The position numbers and the translations under genes are program-made. A stretch of 64,000 bases of DNA from Cricetomys ansorgei (taxonomy: Eukaryota > Chordata > Mammalia > Rodentia > Nesomyidae), in contig JAMJFZ010003624.1 of NCBI GenBank assembly GCA_026225945.1, forward strand, positions 7,602,001 to 7,666,000. The letters are read 5' to 3'. Below, piece after piece: positions 12,239-23,011 of the stretch (positions within the stretch are counted from its first letter, which is position 1; every line of letters begins with the position of its first letter). The notes beneath the pieces were generated by a model. That model worked only from the letters and a program-made list of their open reading frames with translations. It was not told where the DNA came from and made no database searches.

Positions 12239-12642
12239 AGCTTTCTTAAATGCACATTTAACGTACTTAGAGTACTTATTAATCTGAAAGGTCCGTCTTT
12301 CTTGAATTGTTGGATAGTATCAACAAAGCAGAAAACCTAGTAGAGATGTCTTAAATGAAGATGCACGTTTAAAATAGTATGTATAATGATTTTAAGTACA
12401 TAAGAATACGGAGATGCATGGCTAATAATTAGAAGGTAGTGTGTAAAATGGGGAAAATGTGCTCGGATACAATTATCACAAGCAACTTCGGTTTCAAAAC
12501 TTCCTTTGATATTATAAGTAAAGTAATGAAATTCTTCTAAGAATTCAGATGGATAGTAATTAATTGCAAAACTGAGACCTCGCAGAAACATATGGGTCCT
12601 ATACCGTGTATGTCTCTTAAAAAAAAAAAAAAAAAACCCAAC
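12239..12642. other. AT-rich unassigned sequence
   Basis: AT-rich unique sequence ending in an A-run near 12619-12636. No gene was recognised. Confidence 0.4.
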
Positions 12643-12835
12643 AGACCTGGAGAGGTGACTCAGTGGTGAGGAGTACGAACTACTCTTACAGGAAACTGGG
12701 GTTCAGTTCCCAGCACCTGAGTCTGGAGTTTCACAGCTGCCTGTAACTCCAGGTCCAGGGGATCTCAGACACCTCAGACATCCTCTTCTGCCCTGCTAGA
12801 GCAGACCGCTCAGGAACACAAACCCCCCACACATG
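12643..12835 (+). repeat. B3 SINE
   Basis: Diverged head 'gacctggagaggtgactcag', then 'ttcagttcccagcacctgag' and 'ctgcctgtaactccaggtcc', the diagnostic B3 core. A TC/AC microsatellite follows as tail. Confidence 0.8.
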
Positions 12836-12847
12836 CACACGTGCATG

Positions 12848-12848
<1 letters not shown>

Positions 12849-12927
<79 letters not shown>

Positions 12928-12938
12928 CAGACACACAA
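12849..12938. repeat. (TC)n(AC)n microsatellite
   Basis: About 26 bases of TC followed by more than 50 bases of AC. It probably grew from the 3' tail of the adjoining B3. Open frames rich in Cys/Val or Arg/Glu across it are artefacts. Confidence 0.95.
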
Positions 12939-13519
12939 TTTTTAAAAAGTCTTTTGGAGAATAAAGAACTTGGCAACTTAACAGCATATATTCTATATAA
13001 AATTCGTAGCAAAAATTTTAGGCAATACATTTGCCTATGCCTTTTGCTTTTGTTTATAATTACTGAATGTTTATTATAAACCCAAAGTTTCAAGATGATA
13101 CAGAGAAAACGGGAATTATTTCTATGTGTTTTGGTAGGCTTCCTTCCTCACTTTATCTGACTGAAACAAAAATTGGTCCCCTACTGCCTTCCCACATTTA
13201 TCCACTTCTGAGCAATTTTCCCAGAATCCCAATAGGCCCTCGGTTACTGCTTATCTTAGGTTCATATTCGTACTATGCATCGGTCGGTCTCCCAGAAGAG
13301 ACAAAGACGGAAAGGGGTTGTGGAGCTCCAAATGCTTAGAATTTTTGCAAGGGTATCTAGATCCCAAGTTGAAGAAATGTCTAGGCAATTTTCAAGAAAT
13401 AAGAGTCCCTCAGTGGCTTCCCACCAAGAGCTGCCAAACCCACTTGCAGTTCAGTGAGAACTGAGCTCTCCTTTCATCAAACGGTCCAGCCGTTCAGCTT
13501 CTGCGTGTGATGACGTGAA
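12939..13519. other. Unassigned sequence
   Basis: No repeat or credible exon was recognised. Confidence 0.35.
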
Positions 13520-13605
13520 GAGATACGTTTTATCTTTCCCATTTTACTGAGCTGCGAAAGTTGAAGAGCGTGTGACTTGAGCAATGACGGGCAGCTTGAA
13601 ATTTT
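13520..13605 (-). repeat. Possible MIR remnant
   Basis: 'cccattttactgagctgcga' followed by 'gtgtgacttgagcaatga' fits the reverse MIR core with many substitutions. Confidence 0.4.
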
Positions 13606-13965
13606 CAAATGTCGAGCGAAAAAATGCCAAAGGTTCCCCGAAGTGGATCGGGGTTATCTTTTTAAAGCACTTAAATGCTTAGGCAACTAAAAAGTTCACT
13701 AAATGCGGGATCATCGTCCGGGTGAAGCTTAGACCAATCAGATACAGCCCTTCTCATATTCATCCCTGATAAAGCCACTGTCCCAGGCAATGCAGTTTAC
13801 GCTTGTCTTTAAACCTTCCTACTGAATTTGCTTGTAGGAAGAGCTATCAGTTCATCAGACTTGTGCAAACAACAGCGTTGATTCTGATAAAATCATAATG
13901 CGTTTTTGTTTGTTCAAAGCAGATTTTTTTTTAATCACCCTGCGTGTATAAAGAATATTATTATA
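13606..13965. other. Unassigned sequence with scattered CpG
   Basis: CpG occurs more often here than in the surrounding DNA (13610-13735). There is no exon or promoter evidence. Confidence 0.3.
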
Positions 13966-14150
13966 GACTCCAACAAGATGGCTCAGCAGATTAAGGCACT
14001 TGCTTCAGGTCTAAGTTGGATCCTCAGGTCCTGTGGGGTAGAAAGAGAAGCTGCTCTCTCTCACAAGCTGCCCTCTGCCCATAGCATAGGCACTGTGCCG
14101 TTCGAGATCTTACATGTGTACAAAATTGATAAATGCCGGAAAAAATAAAC
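13966..14150 (+). repeat. B2/B4-related tRNA SINE
   Basis: Head 'aagatggctcagcagattaa', middle 'cctgtggggtagaaagagaa' and 'cacaagctgccctctgccca', then an A-rich end. It is the same family type as the copy at 12112-12238. Confidence 0.55.
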
Positions 14151-14421
14151 AGGGAAAGAGTTCTCACTGGGAATTATGAAACTCACACTGAATTCAGTAC
14201 AAGTTACCAAATGATGGGAAGAACAGGAATGTTACATCAGCAAAAAATAGTGACAGGACCTCTATTTAAATCTGTTGGATCTTATATGTGGCCATGAGCT
14301 CATTGACCTTAAAAGATGGCTTCAATTATGTCCCTGTTTCTTGAACCTATGTTAGATCCTCATTTCAGTTATTTTAAGGCCACATTTTAAAAATTAGGAC
14401 TTTAAAAAAAAAAATATGTTT

Positions 14422-14594
14422 GTCTAATGGTGTTGGCACACGCCTTTAATCCCAGCACTCCAAAGGCAGAAGCAGGCAGACCTCTGTGAGTTCGAGGCCA
14501 GCCTGGTCTACAGAGTGAGTTCCAGAACAGCCAGAGTTATAACAGAGAAACTCTGTCTTGGGAGAAAAAAAGAATTTAAAAAAAAAAAAAAAAA
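14422..14594 (+). repeat. B1 SINE (local variant subfamily)
   Basis: Complete B1 with the variant 'agccagagttataacagag' and a long A-tail. A reverse B3 abuts its tail. Confidence 0.9.
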
Positions 14595-14782
14595 TGCTTA
14601 CGTGCAGGGGGAGGAGCATATGTGTGTGAGTTCCGGTGCCCGCCAAGGTCCCAGGTGTCAATGCCCCTAGAGTTGTAGTTATAGGCGGTTGTGAGCTGCC
14701 CAAAATGGATGCTAGGGATTGAATTCAGATCCTCTGTAAGAGCAGTCCCTGCTCTTAACCACTGAGCCATCCCTGTGGCCCC
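14595..14782 (-). repeat. B3 SINE
   Basis: Reverse B3: its head is at 14782, with 'gagttgtagttataggcggt' inside. Tail-to-tail with the preceding B1. Confidence 0.82.
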
Positions 14783-15366
14783 TAGGCCATTTTTTTTAAT
14801 GAAGAAAAGAATATCTGGATGTTATCACTGTTTGATCAAACCCTTTGCTCACTCACGCTGACTTCGAAAGACTTTTGATGGTTTATGAGAATCGATTCAT
14901 CTTCCAGGTATAAAGATTTATTAACGAGGAATATCCCGAATACATTCAGAGAAAATGCCAGAGGTACAAGGGGACATTAAAAAATTTAAAAAGTCAATAC
15001 TATTGATTGAAAACAGCCTCTTACATGCTAGGGAAATGTTCTACCACTGAGCTGTACCCCCCCACCCCCACCCAGGGGATTTTAATCCCCTTTGAGGCTA
15101 TTTTGAAATGGCTCCCTTACTTGGGTGCATACATGCTGATATGGTTTCCTCTCTATGACACCATGGCACTCCTGGGATGCCATTCTACAGCAGCACAAAT
15201 AGGAGTGTCACCCAGATTGGAGAGCTTCCCATAGGGACACTACCGTTGTGGAGCTTTTGGGGGCAGCGGGAGAGTAGCTCAGGGTTCAAGGTCATTAGCT
15301 AAACCAAGGGACGCAGTTCTCTGCATTTCAGTTATCTGGACCCAGCCTTAATGACAAGCCTATTTT
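14783..15366. other. Unassigned sequence
   Basis: Contains a short C-rich patch near 15056-15072. No gene was recognised. Confidence 0.35.
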
Positions 15367-15522
15367 GCCAGGCGGTGGTGGTACACGCCTTTAATCCCAG
15401 CACTCAGGAGGCAAAGGCAGGCAGATCTCTGAGTTTGAGGCCAGCCTGATTTCAGAGTGAGTTCCAGGATGTCCAGGGCTACACAGAGAAACCCTGTCTC
15501 AAAAAAACAAAACAAAACAAAA
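15367..15522 (+). repeat. B1 SINE (mouse-like form)
   Basis: Full-length B1 with 'ccagggctacacagagaaac' instead of the local variant, and an (A/CAAAA) tail. Confidence 0.92.
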
Positions 15523-15840
15523 AGATGAACACATTTCCTGTTCAACTCCATCCTCCCACCGCCTCTCCCCAACCCCCATCATGACCGTGTTCCTTATAGC
15601 ATGTATGTACACTTTCACTATTAACTCTACCAGAGTGCTCTCTGAGTGTGTCTGGTTATGAAAACCAAGGGCCTTTATGCTGAGCAATACATGGCTAGGC
15701 TAAGGTTCCGCCTCAGCTTCTTGACCCCAATCTGGGCAATATACCCCAGTCTCTACCACAGAAACCTGCAGAGAGAAGTTGTCAGGGATTGAAACAACCA
15801 CTGAGCTGCCTTCCACTCTCAACGTTCAGCACTTTCTATA

Positions 15841-15841
<1 letters not shown>

Positions 15842-15879
<38 letters not shown>
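15842..15879. repeat. (CA)18 microsatellite
   Basis: Uninterrupted CA array. Confidence 0.95.
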
Positions 15880-15881
<2 letters not shown>

Positions 15882-16592
15882 ATAAACTGTCTCTCTCTAC
15901 GCCTTCCTCTCCCAGGATTAAATTGTCAGCATCCCAGCCAGCAGCAACTGGAACCAACCAACCGGGGTTCACTTCTCACTCTGCCCATAGCTATCCAGTC
16001 TACCCAGCCCCCACGAAGACAGGCACCTGTGCAAACCACACCTACTCCCTGGTCTGTTTTAGTTCCCAAAAGGTCCACTGATAAATATTTGTGGAAAAGC
16101 AAATCCCTGGATTTCCCTCCTGGCCTGACCACATACTAAGAAGCATTAGGACTAAGCCCTAACGATGGTCACGTCAGTAACTCAACGAGGCACTTCATAA
16201 ACAGTGGGATCATATTCTCTCGTTCCTCTGATTGCCACAGAGGCCCCTTACCGCCCATCCCGATTCTCCCACTGTATATGCTCTGCCACAGATGTCTCAC
16301 GGCAGGGATCTGAGGCAGCACACACCTTTATTTCCCGAAGCTCCTCCCCTAGAGCTAGCTCCCCTGGTTAGACACAGAAATGAAGTTTTCATAGCGAGGC
16401 GTGGTGCCTCCAGGCCGGTGAACCTCAGCTCTCTGTGTATGTCAGAAATACCTTTGCTGCAAAATCTGGGGTGCTCTGCGTGGGAGGATCCTGAAAAGTC
16501 TTTTGACGACCCACTTGTGATTCTGAGAACTGCTCTTTGAGAAACTGCAAACCTCTGGCCGGGAGTCACTAACTTCTCGTTCTTCTTTGCAG
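15880..16592. other. Repeat-poor sequence
   Basis: No interspersed repeat was recognised. Ends at a pyrimidine tract and a TTTGCAG acceptor-like site (see the next entry). Confidence 0.35.
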
Positions 16593-16728
16593 CTCCCAGG
16601 ACGTATCAGGCTTTCGAAGGGTCGAGCGTTAGCGAAAAATACAATTACAGTGGCATTTAGTGTGGACTTAGTTTCACACAGGGTGTGGCACACACATTGG
16701 CCCTCGGATGTGCTCGCAACCAAGAAAG
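16593..16728 (+). other. Weak candidate exon (open, splice-flanked)
   Basis: A pyrimidine-rich TTCTTCTTTGCAG precedes and AAGAAAG/GTATGC follows a 136-base segment. The frame starting at its first base has no stop (about 45 codons). It holds more CpG than its surroundings and lies in repeat-poor DNA. No domain was recognised, and acceptor/donor look-alikes around a short open frame are common by chance in 64 kb, so this is only a lead. Confidence 0.15.
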
Positions 16729-17083
16729 GTATGCAATTGTGTGAGAGAGGGGGAAAAAAAATCCTAGTGTGTCGGAGGGTCTGAATGTGTGGTGATGGCG
16801 AACTCATTTCTGCCACTGAGTCTTCTAAGTAAGGCTGTGTGGTAAGGCCTGCCATTGGCCTCTCTGCTGGAGCTAGTGAAATGTTAACTGGTAGATAACC
16901 GTTCCTGGCAGGGCAGCAAGTCGCTTATCTACTTTCCCACTGTTTAACCTCTGTCCCCGAAGATGAACTTCTCACATTCCTTTCAAATGACCTGGCTCTT
17001 TGAAGCACAACCACCCATTGCTAACTGCAGCTGTCCAGCTGAGGGATTTATAAGGACCACCCTAGCGCTCTCAAAGAGCAAAG

Positions 17084-17160
17084 GAGCTGGGCGTGGAGCT
17101 CGGTGGCAGAGCCTTTGTCCAGCATGCATGAGGCTCTATGTTCTATCCCAGCACTGCAAC
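17084..17160 (+). repeat. ID-type SINE
   Basis: 'gagctgggcgtggagctcgg' through 'catgcatgaggctctatgtt' and 'ctatcccagcactgcaa' is the ID layout. An (AAT)n tail follows. Confidence 0.65.
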
Positions 17161-17163
17161 AAC

Positions 17164-17188
17164 AATAATAATAATAATAATAATAATT
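17164..17188. repeat. (AAT)n tail microsatellite
   Basis: AAT triplets derived from the tail of the adjoining ID element. Confidence 0.9.
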
Positions 17189-17497
17189 TACCGAAGATCA
17201 AAGGAGGCAATATGGAATCACCCCAGAGCTTCCTGGCTACTTCTGATTCCTGACCAAAGAATAAAAGTAGACCCCCAGAACACTAGTGTCCTCCTAGATC
17301 CCATAGACAGGATCTGAGCAGATAAATAACCCTACCACGGGGGCATGACTCACATCTAGAAAAAGATGTCCATGCATGTATCTGGTGTTTGTTTAATCAG
17401 GTTGAAATTCTTCAGCCTCTACTAGAATTATTCTCTCTAATGTAGATGGACATTTTAAGAATCTCAACATGTTTAGTTTCTTTGTTTCTTAAAATTT
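17189..17497. other. Unassigned sequence
   Basis: No feature was recognised. Confidence 0.35.
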
Positions 17498-17647
17498 AGC
17501 TGGACAGCAGTGGTGGCGCATGCCTTTAGTCCCAGCACTCAGGAGGCAGAGGCAGGCAGATCTCTGTGAGTTCGAAGCCAGCCTGGTCTACAGAGTGAGT
17601 TCCAGGACAGCCAGAGTTACAACAGAGAAACCCTGTCTCGAAAAAAC
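17498..17647 (+). repeat. B1 SINE (local variant subfamily)
   Basis: Complete copy with AGCCAGAGTTACAACAGAG. Its A-tail passes into a purine tract. Confidence 0.93.
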
Positions 17648-17712
17648 AGAAAGAGAGAAAGAAGAGAAAGAGAGGAGAGAGAGAGGAGAGAGAGAGAGAG
17701 AGAGAGAGAGAA
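17648..17712. repeat. (GA)n-rich purine tract
   Basis: Purine-only GA/GAAA mixture grown from the tail of the B1. Confidence 0.92.
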
Positions 17713-17889
17713 ATTCTACCTGTGAGAGTGCTCTCTGGTCTTCCTTACATAACTCCACTTTCAGAGGAATTCCCTGCACCCAGAAAATTCTGAGCCTATT
17801 TGGGGTTGGCTGATTGTTACCCTCTGAGGTCTGATGCCAGGAACTGTTTGAAGGTGAGGAAGGGGAGGAGAAAAACAAGAAGGAAGATG

Positions 17890-18055
17890 AGCTAAGAGCG
17901 CTTTCTGTATGTTATGTGCTTTACAGCCCCTACTTCATTTAATCCTTGCAACTCTATGGGGAGAAAGTGGTAGCACCTCCATTTAACAGATGAAGATTCA
18001 GGGACATAGACTAAACCATGTAGCTTGGCTGAGTTATACAACCAAGTACACCTGA
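17890..18055 (-). repeat. MIR SINE remnant
   Basis: Reverse MIR order: 'cttcatttaatccttgcaac', 'catttaacagatgaagattc' and 'accatgtagcttggctgag'. Confidence 0.7.
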
Positions 18056-18172
18056 TTATAAATGAAAATTTGGCTGGCTACTTAATACTCCAAGGACATC
18101 TGTAGTTACACAGCTCATTTCGCAGAGCTTCAGTGTTCATCTTCAGCAAAAGAAACCTCCTAAGCCAGGCAG

Positions 18173-18315
18173 TGGTGGCGCACACCTTTGCCGCCAGCAC
18201 TAGGGAGGTGGCGGCAGGTGGATCCCTGTGAATTCGACGCCAGCCTGGTCTACAGAGTGAGTTTCAGGACAGTCATTGCTACACAGAGAAACCCTGTCTC
18301 AGAAAGAAAGAAAGA
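18173..18315 (+). repeat. B1 SINE
   Basis: Full B1 with some GC-rich changes ('gaggtggcggcaggtgg') and 'tcattgctacacagagaaac'. GAAA tail. Confidence 0.9.
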
Positions 18316-18763
18316 AGAAAACTTCTAAACTGTTTTTTAACAGTTTAATGACAACAGCAAAATGCTGATGTCATTTGCAACCCACTCTTATTGTCCAGTG
18401 ACTCCCCTACAGTTGGCTACCAGATATAAACTTCTCCATTGCTATTGCTCCAAAGGCATTTCTAAAACACGACTCCTCTCTATTCTATACAAAGCTAACA
18501 GGAAATTTTATCAGCCACTATCTTAGTAAGACAAGGTTCTTTTTTGGGCCTCTGAATTATTTAGTAGTTCATGAATTGCTTCTCAAACATTTGAAGAAGA
18601 TATTCAGTTTAAGATTTAAAAAAACAAAAACAAACAAACAAACAAAAAAAGGCTAGAAAACCCACAAAGAAAAAAGTCTCTTAGCTAGTTTTCTTTAAAT
18701 GTACCATCTATAGGTAGGTGCTGGATAGTAGATCTTTTCAAAAGAATTGTCAAGTTTACCACT
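18316..18763. other. Unassigned sequence with (CAAA)n patch
   Basis: Contains an A-rich AAAC/CAAA stretch near 18618-18650. No gene was recognised. Confidence 0.4.
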
Positions 18764-18777
18764 AAAAAACCAAGGCC
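18764..18777 (+). repeat. Left target-site duplication
   Basis: AAAAAACCAAGGCC. The identical 14-mer recurs at 19840-19853, bracketing the VNTR/LINE-like insertion. Confidence 0.8.
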
Positions 18778-19491
18778 CTGCAGGAAGCCCTGGTGCCAGT
18801 GAGATGTCTGGGTGCTTATGGGTACTCCAGGGGCCTGTGGGAGGCTCTGGTGTCTGTGAGAGACCCTGGTGACTGCCAGGTGACAAAGTGCCTATGTAAT
18901 GTCAAGGTGCCTGAGGGATGGCTGGGTGCCTATGTGATGCCCTGGTGCCTATGAGGAGGCATTTCTGGTGTCTGAGGAAAATCCTGGTGCTTATGGGATG
19001 TCCAGATATCTGTGTGATGCCCTGGTGTCTTTGGGGGTGGGATGGGGATGTTCTGGTCCCTGTGTGATGTCCCTGTGCCTGAGGGATGACCAGGTACCTG
19101 ATGGATATCTGGGCACCTGTGGGATATCCAGGTATCCGTGGTTGGTCCTGATGCCTGTGGGATGTCTGAGTGCTGGCAGGATAACCAGATGCCCACAGTT
19201 GTCTGTAGGGAGACTGGGTGCCTGTGTGATGTCCGGGTGTCTGCAGATTTTCTGGGTACCTGCATGATGCCTGGGTGCGGGATCCCTGGTACCTGTATTA
19301 GGTCCTGGTGCCTGTAGATATCTGGTGCCTGTGAGATATCTGGGTCCCTGTGGAATGTCCAGGTACCTATGGGAGGCACTGGTACATGTGGAAAGTCCTA
19401 GTTACTGCCAGAGGACTGGGTGCCTATGTGAGGTACTGGCTCCTGAGGGATGATTAGTTATCTATGGGAAGCCCTGGTCCCTGTGGGATGT
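18778..19491 (+). repeat. 19-bp degenerate minisatellite, about 37 units
   Basis: Units align to a consensus near CCTGGTGCCTGTGGGATGT. Most are 18-20 bases, with a few longer, such as those near 19020-19050 and 19185-19210. The reverse strand carries a 149-codon open frame, but a 19-base period shifts the frame every unit and no known domain is seen. I read it as non-coding. Confidence 0.88.
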
Positions 19492-19839
19492 CAGAATGGG
19501 GGGCTGCTGGATTCCCATGTGCTTGCAAGATTCCAAAGATACAAGGGGGCCTGTTCAGTGTCTGGGTAGCACAACTTTAGGTTGAACTCAATCTTGGGCT
19601 AGTATGGGCCAGGTCAAAGTCCACAATCAGAGCAGCCTTCTGCCTCCAAAGACCATACTGAAGCCCACCATCCATGCTCCTGCCACACAAGCTTGACGTT
19701 TTGTTTTTCTTTCTTTTTTGAGGGCACAGGGGTGAAAGGGTAGAACAGGGAGGAATGGGAAGAGGGAGTTATCAAGATATATTGTATGAAACTGAAATTA
19801 TTAATAAAAGTATTATAAACAGAAAAAATTAAAAAATTA
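18778..19839 (+). mobile_element. 5'-truncated retro-insertion: 19-bp VNTR plus LINE-1-like 3' end
   Basis: A 1062-bp insertion bounded by a perfect 14-bp direct repeat. The first two thirds are the 19-bp minisatellite. Next comes a non-repetitive part (about 19492-19780), then a 3' terminus 'tatattgtatgaaactgaa' with AATAAA and an A-rich end, like the end of rodent LINE-1 3' UTRs. The target duplication and A-rich 3' end indicate LINE-machinery insertion in + orientation. No coding part is present, so the source element is unidentified: a LINE-1 with a minisatellite in its 3' UTR, or a composite VNTR retroelement. Confidence 0.6.
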
Positions 19840-19853
19840 AAAAAACCAAGGCC
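19840..19853 (+). repeat. Right target-site duplication
   Basis: Perfect repeat of 18764-18777 directly after the A-rich end of the insertion. Confidence 0.8.
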
Positions 19854-20186
19854 ACAGTGGGGACCTTTAACTTCACCCTGAACTGCAAGCTGCAGTGTTA
19901 AAAGAACCCATTTCTCTGTTAGGATTTCTGGTGTAGATGCCAGCAGTGTCCTCAGATAATCTAGAATGGGAAGATGCTTCTCCTGGTCCCAGCACCTCTG
20001 GCCCCATCAGCGCACACACAGCCATGTCTTTGCTCCTCCATCAGAAGGAAGGACACACAATTGGAGACTCATTTCTGATAAGAGTATCTATCAGTCACTG
20101 ACAAAGAAAAGACCAAGTGTTTTTATTGAGTTGGCCCTCCTTCATGAGCAAGACACAAAAGACCATTAATTATAAGCCTCCCTCTG

Positions 20187-20192
<6 letters not shown>
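19854..20192. other. Unassigned sequence
   Basis: No feature was recognised. Confidence 0.35.
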
Positions 20193-20219
<27 letters not shown>

Positions 20220-20220
20220 C
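20193..20220. repeat. (GA)n microsatellite
   Basis: Pure GA run of about 28 bases. Confidence 0.95.
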
Positions 20221-20967
20221 TTGGAGGCCCATTTGAAAAGCCCTGCCCTGGTGCTTTGCAATGTGGGAAGGACACAGCGCGCTCAAGACAACACTAGAGT
20301 ACATTTTCCCTGTACAAGCAACTCAGACTCGGGAGCCCAGGATTAGAGGCAAGCTAACAGTGGATGATGCCCTCTTGGTTCTCACCTCTGGAAAAACAGA
20401 TGTCAACCTGGAAGACAGGTGGCAACATCCACATGAACGGTGACATTCCTGCCTCTTGTGCCTGTGTGTTCTGCCAGGAACATAATGTTTGTGGATGTGG
20501 ACCACTGACAGTCAAAAGGAAATGTTCTATTTTGAATAACACCCCCCCACCCCCATCCTACCACCCGCCCTGCTTTCCCTGGGAAATGTGTAATCACTTG
20601 TCAAGACAAGACAACTCAGGAAGCTGCTTCTTCAGAAGTGCTTAGCTCACAAAGAAGATCCTCTCCTGGTGTTTGTATTCCGCAGGACCTGAAGTCTTAC
20701 AATTGATTGTTTTGAAAGAGCCACCTGGGCAGACTTGTCCTTTCCCTGCAAGCCGTGTTCTAAGAGGCCAGAGAATGCTCTACGACACACGCATGCTCAG
20801 GAAAACGGAGGGGCACCTAAAAACCCTAACTAAGGCTTCTGCATGTCAGTTTGTGCTTATGGCTTCAACTTTTGAAAATCACCTTGAATTTTTAAACGTT
20901 TTATAATCTGTGCTGTGATGACCAACAACATGGTCTGCAGCTGGTTGGTTGTTGGTTGGTTTTGAGT
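20221..20967. other. Repeat-free sequence with one weak exon-like segment
   Basis: A TTGTATTCCGCAG/GACC acceptor-like site at 20680-20685 is followed by about 72 open codons to a stop near 20906. There is no domain, no donor and no poly(A) context, so I do not call an exon. Confidence 0.25.
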
Positions 20968-21110
20968 TTTTCAAGACAGGGTTTCTCTGTTGTAACTCTG
21001 GCTGTCCTGGAACTCACTCTGTAGACCAGGCTGGCCTGGAACTCACAGAGATCCTCCTGCCTCTGCCTTCAGAGTGCTGGGATTAAAGGCGTGTGCCACC
21101 ACCTCCCAGC
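20968..21110 (-). repeat. B1 SINE (local variant subfamily)
   Basis: Reverse B1. The variant reads as 'ctctgttgtaactctggct' on the + strand. Tail at low coordinates (TTTTTCAAGACAGGG). Confidence 0.93.
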
Positions 21111-21937
21111 AAAACAAGGGTTCTTAACACAGGATCTCCGGAGATTTCTGACTCCCCAAAGCTGAACACACACTTGTTCATGTGTCCATTCTTTTAAGAA
21201 ATCTCTTTCAGTGTCCTAGAGTCCCAACGGAGTTTAGAACCTTCTGAAGTTAGGAAGCCCTGCTCTAAGATGCATCCAACTCTTTAGACAAAGCCCCTTA
21301 TCCTTTCTCATGGTTCAACCTCCATAGCCTGGGCTTTTCTAAAGAATTTACTAAGATTCTCAGGGCAAATTAGAAAGGAAAACAAATCACATACCACAGA
21401 AGGAGCATCAAAGCACTGTCCACCCTCCTGAATCTCAGGTAGGGACAGCAAATGCATGTGTGTGCGCTGGATCCCTTCCTTGATTTTGCACTTGGAAAGT
21501 CGTCGCCTTCTTTGAAGGCTAAGTTCATTTAGAGAAGTTGCCGTCTGCCTATGTGTTCATGCAAACGCATACCATCGCTTCTCTCCTAATAACTCCTAGG
21601 AGAGTTTACTAGCAACCAACACTGGGAATCGCTCAGGCTCCTGTTAACTAGATGGCAAGGAAGAGAAGCAGAGAACGGGTGGACAGAAATTATAGAGGAC
21701 CAGAAAAGAGAAAGAAGAAAAGAAAAAGAAAAGCCAGAGACAGGGCTTATGCTAACAGTGAGGGCACTTAGCAGTCACCCTGTCCTCAATGCTAATGAAT
21801 TTCACAGGGTTTTCTGGGCACTGAGCTAAGAGCAGGTGAGACATACAGATAAGTGGGATGTCTACTGTGTCAGCTCCCTTCCTGCCAGTGAGGAACAATG
21901 GCCTTCCTGAGATGGAGAGGAAGGTGAACGAGGCACG
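21111..21937. other. Unassigned sequence
   Basis: Purine-rich patch at 21695-21735. No gene was recognised. Confidence 0.35.
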
Positions 21938-22162
21938 GGCTGGGGATTCACTTGGGTTTGCAGGAAGCTGGCCAAGCGTGTACGCAGCCCTGGCCTCGGT
22001 CTCTAGCACCCCATTAACCAGGTGTGGTGGTACGCACCTGCAATCCCAGCGCTCAAGGGGCAGAGGCAGGATCGGAAGCTCAGGGTAACCCTCAGCTACA
22101 AAGAGAGTTCAAGGCAAGCCTGGGCTACATGAGACCCTGTCTCAAAACAAAACAAAGCAAGA
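21938..22162 (+). repeat. B4 SINE (ID + B1 composite)
   Basis: An ID-like head (21938-22010, 'ggctggggattcacttgggt') is joined to a B1-like body ('ccaggtgtggtggtacgcac') with an AAAAC tail. This order defines B4. Confidence 0.8.
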
Positions 22163-22486
22163 GAAGTGTTCAGGAAAATCATTTACAAGTAGTTCACACA
22201 CACACATACTGAACCTTCATTGGCTCTAGGCTCAACCCTAGAAAGCAAGAAAAGAGTAAAATTAAAATTATGTCTTCAAGAAGTCCTTACTCTAGGGAAA
22301 CATATCAATAGATTTTTTTTTCAGTGCATTTAGCATGTTCTTGTGTGATGGAAAACTCAAAGAGAAATTTATCTCAAGAAAATACACATCGCTGGTAGAT
22401 CGAGTTGCCCCAATTTAAACTTACCTCTAACCATCCGTCCTGTGGACAACCACTCCGCACGGCTCCTAGATCTCTGGCTTTGTACA
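22163..22486. other. Unassigned sequence
   Basis: No feature was recognised apart from short CACACA and T-runs. Confidence 0.35.
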
Positions 22487-22850
22487 TTTTGTGTTGCTAC
22501 AACAGAATCCCTGAGACTGGGAAATTTATAAAGAAAAGAAATTTATTTCTCAACATTCTAAAGTCTGGAAAATTCAAGGTAAAGGGGCTGCCTCTGATGA
22601 GGGTCTTCCCACTGCATCGTGACGCGTGGGGGTTCACACGATGAGAGTCTACATGAGAACAAGAGATCATAAACCAAAGGGAACTCACTTTGATAAACGA
22701 AACCACTGAGTGACAAGAACAATAATCCACAGCACTCCACTCTCGTGACTCAATCATCTCCTCTGAGGCCCAGCCCCCAACACTGTCACAATAAGGTCAT
22801 AGTTTCCAACACTTGCGTTTTCGGGAGCAGAAAACATTAAAATTATGGTA
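22487..22850 (-). repeat. MaLR LTR (MST/MLT1-like), reverse
   Basis: Starts with the reverse of a MaLR 3' end ('gttgctacaacagaatccct', 'gagactgggaaatttataaa', TTTATT as reverse AATAAA). Followed by the gapped LTR body with 'gaggcccagcccccaaca'. Confidence 0.65.
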
Positions 22851-23011
22851 ACACATAAGTCAAAAATCACATTAAAAAACAAAAAAAGACTCTGTGGATC
22901 AAAGCATCTCATGGTAGAGTTCCCCATAAAGATTTCTTATATTTTGGTTACAGGGAAGTGAGAGCTATTCTTGGTTGTCAACTTGACTACATCTGGGGTT
23001 AACTAAAACCC

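Noticed and set aside
18930..19379. 149-codon reverse frame with repeating HRDPDISQ-like phrases
   Set aside because: Read through a 19-bp minisatellite inside a retro-insertion. The unit length shifts frame each repeat and the frame is antisense to the element.
20685..20906. Acceptor-like CCGCAG followed by 72 open codons
   Set aside because: No donor, poly(A) signal or domain. Weaker than the three exon leads listed.
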